From Mesorhizobium comanense (GTDB lineage Bacteria; Pseudomonadota; Alphaproteobacteria; Rhizobiales; Rhizobiaceae), in contig NZ_SCNN01000017.1 of NCBI RefSeq assembly GCF_005503535.1, forward strand, positions 1 through 64,000: a stretch of DNA of 64,000 bases. Reading direction: 5' to 3'. The notes below the pieces were generated by a model that did no database searches, was not told the origin of the DNA, and worked only from the letters and a program-made list of their open reading frames with translations. The first letter of the stretch is position 1. Each line of letters starts with the position of its first letter. A program made the translations under genes and the position numbers. Shown one piece after another: positions 26,498 to 35,600 of this stretch.

Positions 26498-26821
26498 TCA
26501 GCGCTTGCGCTTGGCCTTCAATGCGCGCGCGGCGGCCTCGATCGCGGCGCGGTCGGTGCCGAGGCGGTCGATCAGCTCCTGTGCCTGGTCGCCGGATATG
26601 CCCGTGCGCATGGCCAGGTCCTCGACCGCGAGCACGTCGGTGCCGGCGATCTCGCGCGTCTGCGGCAGGGCATCGTCAGCCGTCAGCGGCAGGGCGGCTT
26701 CCCTGTCGATCTCCATCGCGGCCTGGTGCCAGTGGCGCTCATGGTCGCCGTGGGCGCCGCCTTCGCGCTGCCAGATGGCGTAGGCGCGGTCACGGATTCT
26801 GTCGTTGCGGTCGTCGCTCAT
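26498..26821 (-). CDS. DUF2934 domain protein
   Basis: A protein of 107 residues. The N-terminal part (RIRDRAYAIWQREGGAHGDHERHWHQA) is the DUF2934 helix pair. The C-terminal part (VEDLAMRTGISGDQAQELIDRLGTDRAAIEAAA) is a small helical domain of the DUF3606 type, ending in a basic KAKRKR tail. The start follows a weak GGAG-like site. The combination is typical of rhizobial stress-associated small proteins; no molecular role is established. Confidence 0.8.
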   Translation of the reverse strand: MSDDRNDRIRDRAYAIWQREGGAHGDHERHWHQAAMEIDREAALPLTADDALPQTREIAGTDVLAVEDLAMRTGISGDQAQELIDRLGTDRAAIEAAARALKAKRKR

Positions 26822-26918
26822 GTCGGTTCTCCCTTGTGTGGGGGAGGAACGCCGGGTTGGTGGGAATGATCCCAAAAATTTGCGTGATTGGCGGGGAAGC
26901 GGGGGTGACGAGGGTGGC

Positions 26919-26998
26919 GTTCTACGGCGCCCCCCCTCTGGCCTGCCGGACATCTCCCCCACTTTGGGGGGAGATTGGCAGCTTGAGCGCCGGCTCTT
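26919..26998. repeat. Short palindromic intergenic element
   Basis: Contains GACATCTCCCCC-ACTTT-GGGGGGAGATTGGC, a near-perfect hairpin, with the flanks CCCCTCTGGCCTGCCG and GCAGCTTGAGCGCC. The same element, diverged, is at 43091-43170 and in reverse orientation at 42734-42794. It lies just downstream of the minus-strand DoxX gene and may act as its transcript end. Confidence 0.6.
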
Positions 26999-27016
26999 TC
27001 CTTAAATGCTGGAGAT

Positions 27017-27538
27017 TTATACCGGCAGTCTCACATCCACTGACATGTGGTTTTCCACCGCCAGCAACGCCCTGACCATTTCCTTGTCCTGCTGGCGCTT
27101 TTGCAGATAGCTCACCACAAGCCAATCCAGCGAGAACTTGCCGGCGCCGACGGCGGCGAGCACGAACATGCCGCCTGATATGGCCAGATCCTTTTCGAAA
27201 TTCAAAAGTTCGGTCTGGCTGGCGAAGTTGGTGTGGAACAGCGTGGCCGTGGCCAGGCAGAACAGGCCGAGCCCTATGCCGCCCAGCCGCGTCAGCAGCC
27301 CCGACGCCACCGAGAGCCCTGCCCCCAGTTGCAGCGCGATGGTGGCGACGAACAGCGGCAGGCCGACGCCTTGCGCGGCCATCGCCTTGGCGGCGCCGTC
27401 GAAATGGGTGGCCAGCGTCACCCCCTCATGCAGGAAGATGAAGGACATGAGCAGGCGGCCGGCAAGCAGCGTCACGTCCCTGATGTGGTATTTCGCGACA
27501 AGGCCGGTAACCTTCGCGGCAATCTGGTTCGGTGTCAT
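27017..27538 (-). CDS. DoxX family membrane protein
   Basis: A protein of 173 residues with four transmembrane helices and the DoxX pattern: AGRLLMSFIFLHEGVT in helix 1, a central GLPLFVATIALQLGAG, a GLGLFCLATATLFHTNF helix and an FEKDLAISGGMFVLA segment. GGAGG lies 7 bases before the ATG. DoxX proteins are small inner-membrane proteins linked to redox or thiosulfate/quinone metabolism. Nothing nearby fixes a more exact role. Confidence 0.9.
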   Translation of the reverse strand: MTPNQIAAKVTGLVAKYHIRDVTLLAGRLLMSFIFLHEGVTLATHFDGAAKAMAAQGVGLPLFVATIALQLGAGLSVASGLLTRLGGIGLGLFCLATATLFHTNFASQTELLNFEKDLAISGGMFVLAAVGAGKFSLDWLVVSYLQKRQQDKEMVRALLAVENHMSVDVRLPV

Positions 27539-27764
27539 GGGTCAGCCTCCAATTTTGGTATGAGGCAAGCGCCGCCCGGCCACGGGGACGCGCGGAAACG
27601 ACGCTTGCCGGATGTGGTGTCCAAAAAGGCCGGAGCCGGTCTGAGGGAGAGGTGCCGGCTCCGGCAATGGGCGCCAGCCACGAGCGCCCGATCTTGTGGG
27701 AACAGGTCAGCGTCGAGGCCCCCTCATCCGGCCGCTTCGCGTCCACCTTCTCCCCATTTCATCT

Positions 27765-28060
27765 ACGGCATGCATGCATTTCCAGGCTGTTGGCCGTTTG
27801 CGGTAGCGTGCGTGGCAACTTGGCGGATGCATTGTCTTGTGCCGCGCTGGTCGACCCCCACTCCGTCGAGCTTCGCTCGACACCTCTCCCCCGATCGACG
27901 GGGGAGAGGAAAGGCGCCAGGTCTTTTGCGCTGAGGCCTGTCCTCTATGGCTCCCTTCCTTTCCCTCCGGAGGGGGGGAAAGGTGGCGCTGCGAAGCAGC
28001 GACGGATTGGGGGAACCACATCGCAATCAGCCCTCGAACCGATCAGTCAGGGCCAATCAC
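27765..28060 (+). repeat. Structured repeat family, copy A
   Basis: First of three copies (others reversed at about 42856-43090 and 57320-57595). It is a chain of hairpins: GTCGAGCTTCGCTCGAC, CTCTCCCCCGATCGACGGGGGAGAG, a CTCCGGAG-centred palindrome and GCGCTGCGAAGCAGCG. Homology with copy C extends leftward through a stretch around 27770-27840. It fills most of the 552-bp gap between doxX and the TPR gene; no coding signal is seen there. Confidence 0.75.
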
Positions 28061-28090
28061 ACGAGATGCTCGCATAGCGCAGTCACGGCT

Positions 28091-28555
28091 TTACTTCGTC
28101 ACCTTGGTGGCGATGGCCTTCTGCAGGTCCTCGAGCTCCTCGCAGCCGGCGGGACACAGTTTCTGCAGCGAGGCGAGCTGCTCGTTGGCCTTGGCCATGT
28201 CGCCGGTCTCGACATAGAGCTCGCCCAGATATTCGCGGGCGGCCTTGTGGTCGGGCTTCAGTTCCAGCGCCTTGTTGTAGTAGGTGAGCGCGGTGGCGAA
28301 ATCGCCGGTCTTGCGCAGCGTGAAGCCGAGCAGATTGTAGACGTCGGCCTGCTGGTTGTCCTGCGCGAGGTCGCGCAGGTCGGCCAGCGCGCCCTTGTAG
28401 TCCTTGGCGTCGATCTTGGCCTTGACGGCGGTGAGATCGGGCGCATCAGCGCCTTCGATGTCGTCGACCGCATAGGCCGGCATGACCGTGGCGACCGGAA
28501 CGACGGTCAGCACGGCGATGGCGCCGAGCAGGCCGTAGAGGGCGTGCTTGCCCAT
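28091..28555 (-). CDS. Exported TPR-repeat protein
   Basis: A protein of 154 residues with an N-terminal signal-like hydrophobic segment (ALYGLLGAIAVLTVVPVATV, ending PAYA) and at least two tetratricopeptide repeats in ADVYNLLGFTLRKTGDFATALTYYNKALELKP cut here for length, ending with an isolated Cys pair near the C-terminus (LCPAGCEEL). TPR proteins of this kind are periplasmic protein-protein adaptors. Three in-frame ATGs are possible (28588, 28573, 28555). A short direct duplication of the start region makes the choice uncertain; 28555 has GGGAG 10 bases upstream and the best signal peptide. Confidence 0.8.
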   Translation of the reverse strand: MGKHALYGLLGAIAVLTVVPVATVMPAYAVDDIEGADAPDLTAVKAKIDAKDYKGALADLRDLAQDNQQADVYNLLGFTLRKTGDFATALTYYNKALELKPDHKAAREYLGELYVETGDMAKANEQLASLQKLCPAGCEELEDLQKAIATKVTK

Positions 28556-28789
28556 GAATTTCTGTCTCCCCATGAATCTCTGTCTCATTGTCTTTCTCGC
28601 TTGGTTTGGGTTGCTAGCGTCGAGAGACCGTTTCGAAATTCGCTCTGGCGAGTCATATGATGGTGGTTTCGAGAACCGGAGCGCAGCGGACGTTCGGGTC
28701 CGTGAGCTCAGTTCTATTGCGACGCAATAGAACGCGGAAGCGCAGAAAACGCCTTCAGATGGCCGCCAGAGTAGAGTTTCCAAACGGTC

Positions 28790-29761
28790 TCAAACTTGAA
28801 CCGGTGTGAAGCCGTAGGCATTGCCGTCCTTGACGAAGACGCCGGTGCCGGGGAACGGGAAGTGCGAACCGGAAATGCGGATGTTGTCCGCGATCACCCG
28901 GTCGATGATCTTGTGGCGCGTGGCAATCGCGGTGGGCCCGTCCTGGTCGTAGCTGCCCTGCCACTCCGGATGCGGCGCCAGCAGTGCGGGCACATACATG
29001 GTGTCGGCCGAGACCATGAACTGCTCCTTGCCGGAATTGGCCAGATACACCGAATGTCCTGGCGTGTGGCCCGGCGCGGCGATGATCTGGATGCCGGGCG
29101 CCACCTCGGCGCCGTCCTCGACCAGTTTCCAGTTCTTCCATTTCGGGAAGTTTTCGGCGATGCGCTTGCCCGCCGGCTTGCGGCCCTCGGGCAGTTTCGC
29201 GAGCCGGCTCGGGTCGGTCCACCAGTTGTATTCGGTGGCGTTGACGATCAGCTCGGCATTCGGGAACACCGGAGCGTTGGTGCCCTTCTCCATGAGGCCC
29301 CAGACATGGTCGGGGTGGAAATGCGAGATCATGATGGTGTCGATCGCCTTGTAATCGATGCCGGCGGCGGCCATGTTGGCCGGCAGATGGGTGGCGTTGG
29401 TCTGCCACTGGCCGACGCCCGAGCCCGCATCCATCATGATCAGCCGGCCGCCCATCTTCAGCACCACGACGGTGAGCGGAATGGGCATGAAGTCGGTGGT
29501 CAGCCCCGCCTTGGCGAGTGCTGCCTTGGTGTCGTCGACCGAGGCGTTGGCGATGAAGGCCGGGTCGTGCGGCTTCTTCCAGATGCCGTCATAGATCGCG
29601 GTCACCTCGATGTCGCCGACCGTGTATTTGTAGAAGCCGACGGTCGGTTCCACCGGCGTCTGGGCAAAGGCGGGGCGAGTGAATTCGAGCTTGCCGGCCA
29701 ACCCGAAGGCGGCAGCGGCGGCGGCGGTTCCAAGCAGTGTGCGGCGTGTCATGCTGAACAT
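28790..29761 (-). CDS. Tat-exported metallo-beta-lactamase-fold hydrolase
   Basis: Enzyme of 323 residues. The start at ATG 29761 has AGGAGA 7 bases upstream. It begins with a twin-arginine signal (MTRRTLLGTAAAAAAFGL), so it is probably exported folded. The metallo-beta-lactamase fold shows the HFHPDH metal motif in ISHFHPDHVWGL, a metal His in APGHTPGHSVYL, an Asp in VSADTMYV and a last His in GSHFPFPGTG. Family members hydrolyse lactones, thioesters or phosphoesters; the closest group is the periplasmic MBL-fold hydrolases often seen in rhizobia. The substrate is unknown. Confidence 0.92.
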   Translation of the reverse strand: MFSMTRRTLLGTAAAAAAFGLAGKLEFTRPAFAQTPVEPTVGFYKYTVGDIEVTAIYDGIWKKPHDPAFIANASVDDTKAALAKAGLTTDFMPIPLTVVVLKMGGRLIMMDAGSGVGQWQTNATHLPANMAAAGIDYKAIDTIMISHFHPDHVWGLMEKGTNAPVFPNAELIVNATEYNWWTDPSRLAKLPEGRKPAGKRIAENFPKWKNWKLVEDGAEVAPGIQIIAAPGHTPGHSVYLANSGKEQFMVSADTMYVPALLAPHPEWQGSYDQDGPTAIATRHKIIDRVIADNIRISGSHFPFPGTGVFVKDGNAYGFTPVQV

Positions 29762-29791
29762 GGGCGTTCTCCTGTTGTGGTGAAGGGGGGT

Positions 29792-29822
29792 GACGGAGGG
29801 CCTTGTCACGAGGCCCTCCGTC
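29792..29822 (-). terminator. Perfect 12-bp hairpin between two minus-strand genes
   Basis: GACGGAGGGCCT (29792-29803) pairs perfectly with 29811-29822 around a seven-base loop. It lies between the stop of the small secreted gene (29873) and the start of the MBL-fold gene (29761). It is probably a transcript end or a processing barrier, although no U-run follows. Confidence 0.5.
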
Positions 29823-29872
29823 CTGATCGCGGATTGGGCCGGGACCTTGAGGGCTGTCCGGACCCCGTGAAT

Positions 29873-30121
29873 TCAGTTCCCCATGCCCAGGATGGGCGGG
29901 CCGAAATCATCCGCTTCAGACTGGGCCGGCGCCGGGCTGGCGCTGGTGGTCGTGGTGGCGACCTTTTTGTGGTGCGCGGTGTAGGGGATCGAAGCGGTGG
30001 CGGTGCTGTCCACATTGGCGACGGGCTGGCTTCCAGCATTGGCGCTGAAATGGTCGGAGCCGGCAAAGGCGGAACTCGAGGCAAGCAGCATCGCAGCCAC
30101 GCCGAGAGCGAGCTTGGTCAT
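29873..30121 (-). CDS. Small secreted protein, unknown
   Basis: A protein of 82 residues with a clear Sec signal peptide (LALGVAAMLLASSSAFA) and an AAGGA ribosome site 8 bases before the ATG. The mature part is Ser/Thr/Ala-rich and low in structure, with a short His-His-Lys-Lys cluster and the end GPPILGMGN. Short exported proteins with this overall build are frequent in Mesorhizobium. No function is visible. Confidence 0.7.
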   Translation of the reverse strand: MTKLALGVAAMLLASSSAFAGSDHFSANAGSQPVANVDSTATASIPYTAHHKKVATTTTSASPAPAQSEADDFGPPILGMGN

Positions 30122-30337
30122 TGGGATAATCCTTGTTTGTCCTTCAGGGGTCGCGGGCCGCTGGATTGCCCCGCTTGCAGTGAAGACCCGTGGGCGCCGC
30201 GCTTTATTCCCGGGCGGCTGCAGATTTTTTGAAAAAAGTTTCAGAGCCGGCGATCGGCCGGCCGCGGCCGGTCTGGCCCACGCCCTTGACTCGCGGGAGC
30301 GATTGCCTAGCAATCAGCTCCGGGTGGGGATCTACAG

Positions 30338-32149
30338 ATGATTGCACGAGCAGCTTCTTTGGCCGCGCTCGCGGTGATGGCGGCAACGATCGACGCCGCC
30401 GGCGGCGACTATCTTCATCCCTCACCCCATCCGGCGTGGGACAGCCGCGTCCAGACGATCTATGACGCCGCCTCCCGGTCGGTCTCGCGCAAGACCGTGC
30501 GCGTCTGGGACCCCTCGCCCGAAAAAGGCCTGGACTTCATCTGGGACCCGGATCCGCAACTGGCCGATGGCGGCCTCTCGCCCGACGGGCTGCCTTCGGG
30601 ACGGGGGCGCCTGCAATGGCGCATAGGCGGCTCGCCCTCCTACAATCCGGCGACGGTCTTCGCCACCTATATGGGCTCGCTCGTGCGGGGCAAACCGGAG
30701 GGACATGGCCGGCTGGAGCTGCGCACGGGCGAATATCTCGACGGCGAATGGCTGGATGGAGCCCCCGAGGGCACGGTGCTGTGGGTGGACGAGGCCGGCA
30801 ACCGGTATGAGGGGCGCATGCGGCGTGGCGTGGCGGATGGGCCGGCGCGCACCGTCTCGACCAATGGCGAAATCTTCACCGGCACTTTTCGCGACGGTGT
30901 CCGTGACGGGACGGGAACGACGCAGCTTCCCGGCGGCACGACCTACCAATCCGCCTGGCTAGACGGCCGCGAGGTCGGAGCCAAACGCCCCGATCTTTTC
31001 GCCGACGCCAGGATGGGCGGCCTGTTGAAAGCCGGAGCCAAGTCAGGCCAGGCGGCCGGGTTCTCCATCTCGGCGGCGATAGACGAGCGCATCAACCTGG
31101 AATCGATGGATCTAATCCGATACGAAACCGCCCAGTCGACCGACAAGATCGAACTCTACCCTAGGTCTGACTACATGATGAATTTCTGGAAAAGCGGAAC
31201 CGATATAAATATTGAGGATCATGCTTTCTTTGGTGTTGAGTGGGAAAATTACTTTGCTTTCCTTAAGGTCGATCTCACCTCCACCGACAATAAGAAAGGC
31301 AAAATTGCCAGCATGTCGCTTGATTTTTCAGAAAGTGAAGAATTCAAGAAACCGATGCTCTCTATTTATCCCGACGTGGGGTGTGAGGGATTCAGCCCGC
31401 AATTCACGGTGCTAAATCAAGGTTGGGGCAGAGTTCTGGAGCCGGAGTTTCAGTTTGTCTTCTCCGGTGAAGGCCAGACCTCCAAACAATTCAACCTAAC
31501 CGGAATTGACGATTTTGATTCGTCTGGCAAAATTGAAATAAAAAAGTCGATCTTCGAAGCTGGAGCTGATGTGACAACCCTTGCTGTCCAGCATTTCAAA
31601 TGTGAATCCGCTGGGAAACTGGAAGACTGCTCACAACAATTCCTAGCCAGTGCAAAATTGGGAGAGATCGGCAAGACAATCTCTCGGGATGAAAGCGTGA
31701 TGCTGACCAACCTGGTCGGTAAGATGAGATACAAATGGAAGGATGCCAAGAATAGAATCCACGCTGAAGAACAGCCCTTCACTGTTCCCATTTCCATCGC
31801 CGCGCTTGAAATACCGGAGATCGTGGCCGAATGCGGTGCGGCGTCGGACGGATCTCCAGAGGCGGCGCGATATCAGGATGTCTACCTGCCGCTCAACCGA
31901 AAGAATTATAGTATCAGCGTACCCATGCGCGGCAACCGCGACATCGTGCACCTGACAGCTCGTTTCAAATTTCACGCAGACCGATCGTCCATCCACAAAT
32001 TCCGCGTAAAGGCGAAATTCGCTGATGGAAGCGAAAGGCAGAGCAAGCCGCTGGAACTGCTTTGGTTCAGGCCGCGTCCAGATACCTTTGATTACACCGA
32101 GCCGGGCCGTAAATGCGACCCGGGCATCCAGTACAATGTCTGCCAATAG
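30338..32149 (+). CDS. Exported MORN-repeat protein with lower-GC C-terminal region
   Basis: A protein of 603 residues with a signal peptide (LAALAVMAATIDAAG). Residues about 110-215 hold four or five MORN repeats (YMGSLVRGKPEGHGRLEL, YLDGEWLDGAPEGTVLW, YEGRMRRGVADGPAR, FTGTFRDGVRDGTG). Residues about 245-603 are a beta-rich region with several Cys pairs that I cannot assign; its codon use is clearly more AT-rich than the first third. The start ATG is at the first suitable position after a GGGGATC-type leader. MORN repeats usually mediate membrane or protein contact. The change in composition suggests the C-terminal region was acquired separately. Confidence 0.8.
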   Translation: MIARAASLAALAVMAATIDAAGGDYLHPSPHPAWDSRVQTIYDAASRSVSRKTVRVWDPSPEKGLDFIWDPDPQLADGGLSPDGLPSGRGRLQWRIGGSPSYNPATVFATYMGSLVRGKPEGHGRLELRTGEYLDGEWLDGAPEGTVLWVDEAGNRYEGRMRRGVADGPARTVSTNGEIFTGTFRDGVRDGTGTTQLPGGTTYQSAWLDGREVGAKRPDLFADARMGGLLKAGAKSGQAAGFSISAAIDERINLESMDLIRYETAQSTDKIELYPRSDYMMNFWKSGTDINIEDHAFFGVEWENYFAFLKVDLTSTDNKKGKIASMSLDFSESEEFKKPMLSIYPDVGCEGFSPQFTVLNQGWGRVLEPEFQFVFSGEGQTSKQFNLTGIDDFDSSGKIEIKKSIFEAGADVTTLAVQHFKCESAGKLEDCSQQFLASAKLGEIGKTISRDESVMLTNLVGKMRYKWKDAKNRIHAEEQPFTVPISIAALEIPEIVAECGAASDGSPEAARYQDVYLPLNRKNYSISVPMRGNRDIVHLTARFKFHADRSSIHKFRVKAKFADGSERQSKPLELLWFRPRPDTFDYTEPGRKCDPGIQYNVCQ

Positions 32150-32674
32150 GACGCTGCGCGGCTACAGGCCGATCATCTCCGCGTAAATCCGTTTCGCCAT
32201 CTCCGTCGCGCGTCTCCAAGGCAGGTGCAAAAGGGCGCCCCCCGGAACAGCGGCGGCGCACGGTCGCCGCTCAATGCCGGTGGGGCAGGTAAATCCGCCC
32301 AAAGCGGCCCCAAAACAGCCCTCAGAAACAATCCAGAAACAAAACTCAACAATCCAGAAAAACTGGCGAAAGGATCGTGTGGCATAACCATGCGGCGGCG
32401 CCGGGAATGAGCCGCGGCATAAGCTCTTTGGTTTGGTTATAGGAACAGCAACGAGATTTGAACGAATGGATGGGTGGGCCGGCCTGTTACGCCTGCGTCC
32501 CGCGTCAGTGTTTGCGATTAAGTGAAGACGGCGTGGCCGTTCCGTTTGGAAGCTTCGGTCATCCCACCTCCATCAACCAGGGTTAAAATTGCGGCGGCGG
32601 CGCCGCCGACAATGCCTGCCCAAGCGGCGGCATGATCGAGACGCGCCGTCACCGCATCGCCAGGACGAGAAAGT
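32150..32674. other. Intergenic region, no gene supported
   Basis: This 525-bp gap between the MORN gene and the NRPS shows no reading frame with convincing codon use. It includes an A-rich stretch near 32320-32360 (repeated CAATCCAGAAA-type words) and a G+C-rich GGCGGCGGCGCCGCC palindrome near 32593. It presumably carries the promoter of the NRPS operon, but no clear -35/-10 pair is visible. Confidence 0.5.
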
Positions 32675-35600
32675 TTGGAAATGGATCACGGTCTCGACAT
32701 AGCCGCACTCGACAGGGACACGGCACGACCAGGCGGCGAGCCCGAGGCTGGCCTTGCTGAACTCGAGATTGCAAGCGTCGCGGCGCTTGCGAGGATCGCC
32801 CGGCGTTCCCCGGCCGCGCCTGGCCAGGTTCTGACCGGCGCGGACTTCGCCAGGCATTCTCAGCCGGGCGAGCGGCTGGACAAGGTCTTCGACCAGCTGG
32901 CCGAAACCTTCGCCGCCTTGCCGGCCGTGATCTCCGACGGCCGGACCTGGACCTATTCCGAGCTCAACAGGCGCGCCAACCAGTTCGCCCGCCTGCTGGT
33001 CAAGCGCGGCGTGAAGCCTGGTCACCGGGTCGGGCTCATCCTCGACCGCTCGGCCGACACCTATGTCGCTTTGCTCGCCGTGATGAAGGCCGGCGCCGCC
33101 TTCGTGCCGCTGGCCACCGCGTTCCCGCAGGAGCGCATGAGCCTGATCATCGAGGATGCCGGCGTCAGCCTGATCGTCACCATCGCCACCTATGCGTCGC
33201 GCGCCGGCGAGCTGCCCGTTCCCCACATCCTGATCGACAGCGCTGCCGCCGAGATCGCCGCGCAGTCCGACGCGCCGCTGAAGCCTGCCAAGGCGTCCGG
33301 CCCGGCCGACGAGACCTGCTACATTCTCTACACGTCAGGCACGACCGGCCGCCCCAAGGGCGTGGCCGTCACGCACCGAAGCTTCATCAACTTCATCCAT
33401 GTCGCGGCAGCGTCCTACGGCTACAAGCCGGGCGATCGCGTTTACCAGGGCATGACCATCGCCTTCGACTTCTCCTCCGAGGAGATCTGGGTGCCCTTCG
33501 TCGCCGGCGCGACCGTCGTCCCGGCGCCCGGCCAGATGCCCCTGGTGGGGGAGGAACTGGCGGATTTCCTGCGGCTGCACGACATCACCTGCATGGCCTG
33601 CAGCCCGACGCTTCTGTCGTCCATCACCAGCGAGGTGCCCGGCCTGCGCACGCTGCTGGTCGGCGGCGAGGCCTGCCCTCACAACCTCGTGGTGCGCTGG
33701 TCGAAGCCGGGCCGCAAGATCCTCAACACCTATGGCCCGACCGAGGCGACCGTCACGGCAACGATGGGCGAACTGACCCCCGACCATCCGGTGACCATCG
33801 GCGCGCCGCTGCCCACCTATTCCATCGCCATCCTCGATCCCGAGAAGCCGCAGCTGGTGGCGCCGGGCGAACTGGGCGAGATCGGCATTGCCGGCATCGG
33901 GCTGGCGGTCGGCTATCTCAACCGGACCGACCTGACGGAGCAGAAATTCATCGCCGACTTCATCGGCCTGCCCAACAACCCGTCGAAGCGCATCTACCGG
34001 ACCGGCGACCTCGGCCGCATCAACGATGCCGGCGAGATCGAGTATAACGGACGCATCGACACCCAGGTGAAGATCCGCGGCTATCGCATCGAGCTCGGCG
34101 AGATCGAGGCGGTGCTGCTGGACCAGCCCGAAATCGCGCAGGCCGCGGTCACCACCTGGGAGATCGAGCCCGGCCGCGTCGAGCTCGTCGCCTATTACGC
34201 CGCCAAGGCCGGCCAGCCGCCGATCCGCCGCGCCGATCTCGCGCAGGTGATGAAGCAGCGCCTGCCGGACTACATGGTGCCTTCCTACCTGGAGGAACTG
34301 CCGGCGATCCCGATGACGGTCTCCAACAAGGTCGACACGCGCCAGCTTCCCAAGCCGACCAGCGTGCGGCTCTCGGCCGACCGCGCCATGGTCGCGCCCG
34401 GCAATGACGACGAACGTTTCCTGGCCGAGGCGCTGGCCGAGGTGCTGAAATTCGAGACCGTGTCGGTCGAGGATAATTTCTTCGACGATCTCGGCGCCAA
34501 CTCGCTGCTGATGGCTCATTTCTGCGCCCGCGTGCGCACCAGGAAGGAATGGGCCACGACCTCGATGCGCGACATCTACCTCTATCCGACGGTGGCGCGC
34601 CTGGCCAAGCATCTGGGTGTGGCGGAGGAGATGACCATCGCCACCACCGAGCGCGTTCTCACCCGGCAGGCGTCCAACCTCGCCTACTGGAGCTGCGGCG
34701 TGGCGCAGCTCATGTTCTACGCGCTCTACAGCTATGCCTCCCTGTGGGCGATCAATCGCGGCCTCAATTGGGTCTATGACGCGCTCGACGAGCCGCTGAA
34801 GCTTTACATCAGGTGCGTCGCGCTCTCGGCCGGCGTTTTCTTCGGCATGACCGGCTTCGCGGTTCTCGCCAAATGGGTGCTCGTCGGCCGCTGGCAGGCG
34901 GAGACCTTCCCGATCTGGGGCCTGCGTTACTACCGCTTCTGGGTCGTGAAGACCCTGATCCGCACCGCGCCCGTCGTGCTGTTCCGCGGCAGCCCGCTCT
35001 ACAGCATCTATCTCAGGCTGCTTGGAACAAAGCTCGGGCACAATGCCGTCATCGAATCCAAGTCCGTGCCGGTCTGCACGGATCTGATTTCGATCGGCGA
35101 CCGCACCATCCTGCGCAAGGAATCGATGATCCTCGGCTACCGCGCCCAGGCCGGCTATATCCACACCGGACCGCTCACCATCGGCAACGATGCCTTCGTC
35201 GGCGTCGGCTCCACGCTCGACATCGACACGGCGATCGGCAATGGCAGCCAGCTCGGCCATTCTTCCTCGCTGCAGCGCGGACAAAGCATTCCCGATGGCG
35301 AGCACTGGCACGGATCGCCGGCGGTTCCGACCACGGCGGACTACTGCAAGGTGCGCAACGTCAATCCGCCGCGCATCCGACGCTTCCTCTACGAGGCCGT
35401 GCAGCTGATCGGCCTGTTCGCCATCGTCACGCCGCTGCCGCTTCTGTTCCACTCCTATTGGGAGAATGTCGGCGACGACTATCAGGAGACGATCGGCTTG
35501 GTCGCCATCGGCACGACGGTGACCGTGTTCGGCTACGTCGCCATCGCCTTCCTTGCCGCCACGGTGGTGCCGCGCCTGTTCAGCCTGATCCTGAAGCCCG

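Noticed and set aside
32160..32270. Minus-strand frame ending WRRATEMAKRIYAEMIGL, looking like a glycosyltransferase C-terminus
   Set aside because: Only about 25 residues look protein-like, there is no start or catalytic part, and the upstream translation reads as noise. Could be a remnant, but not supportable.
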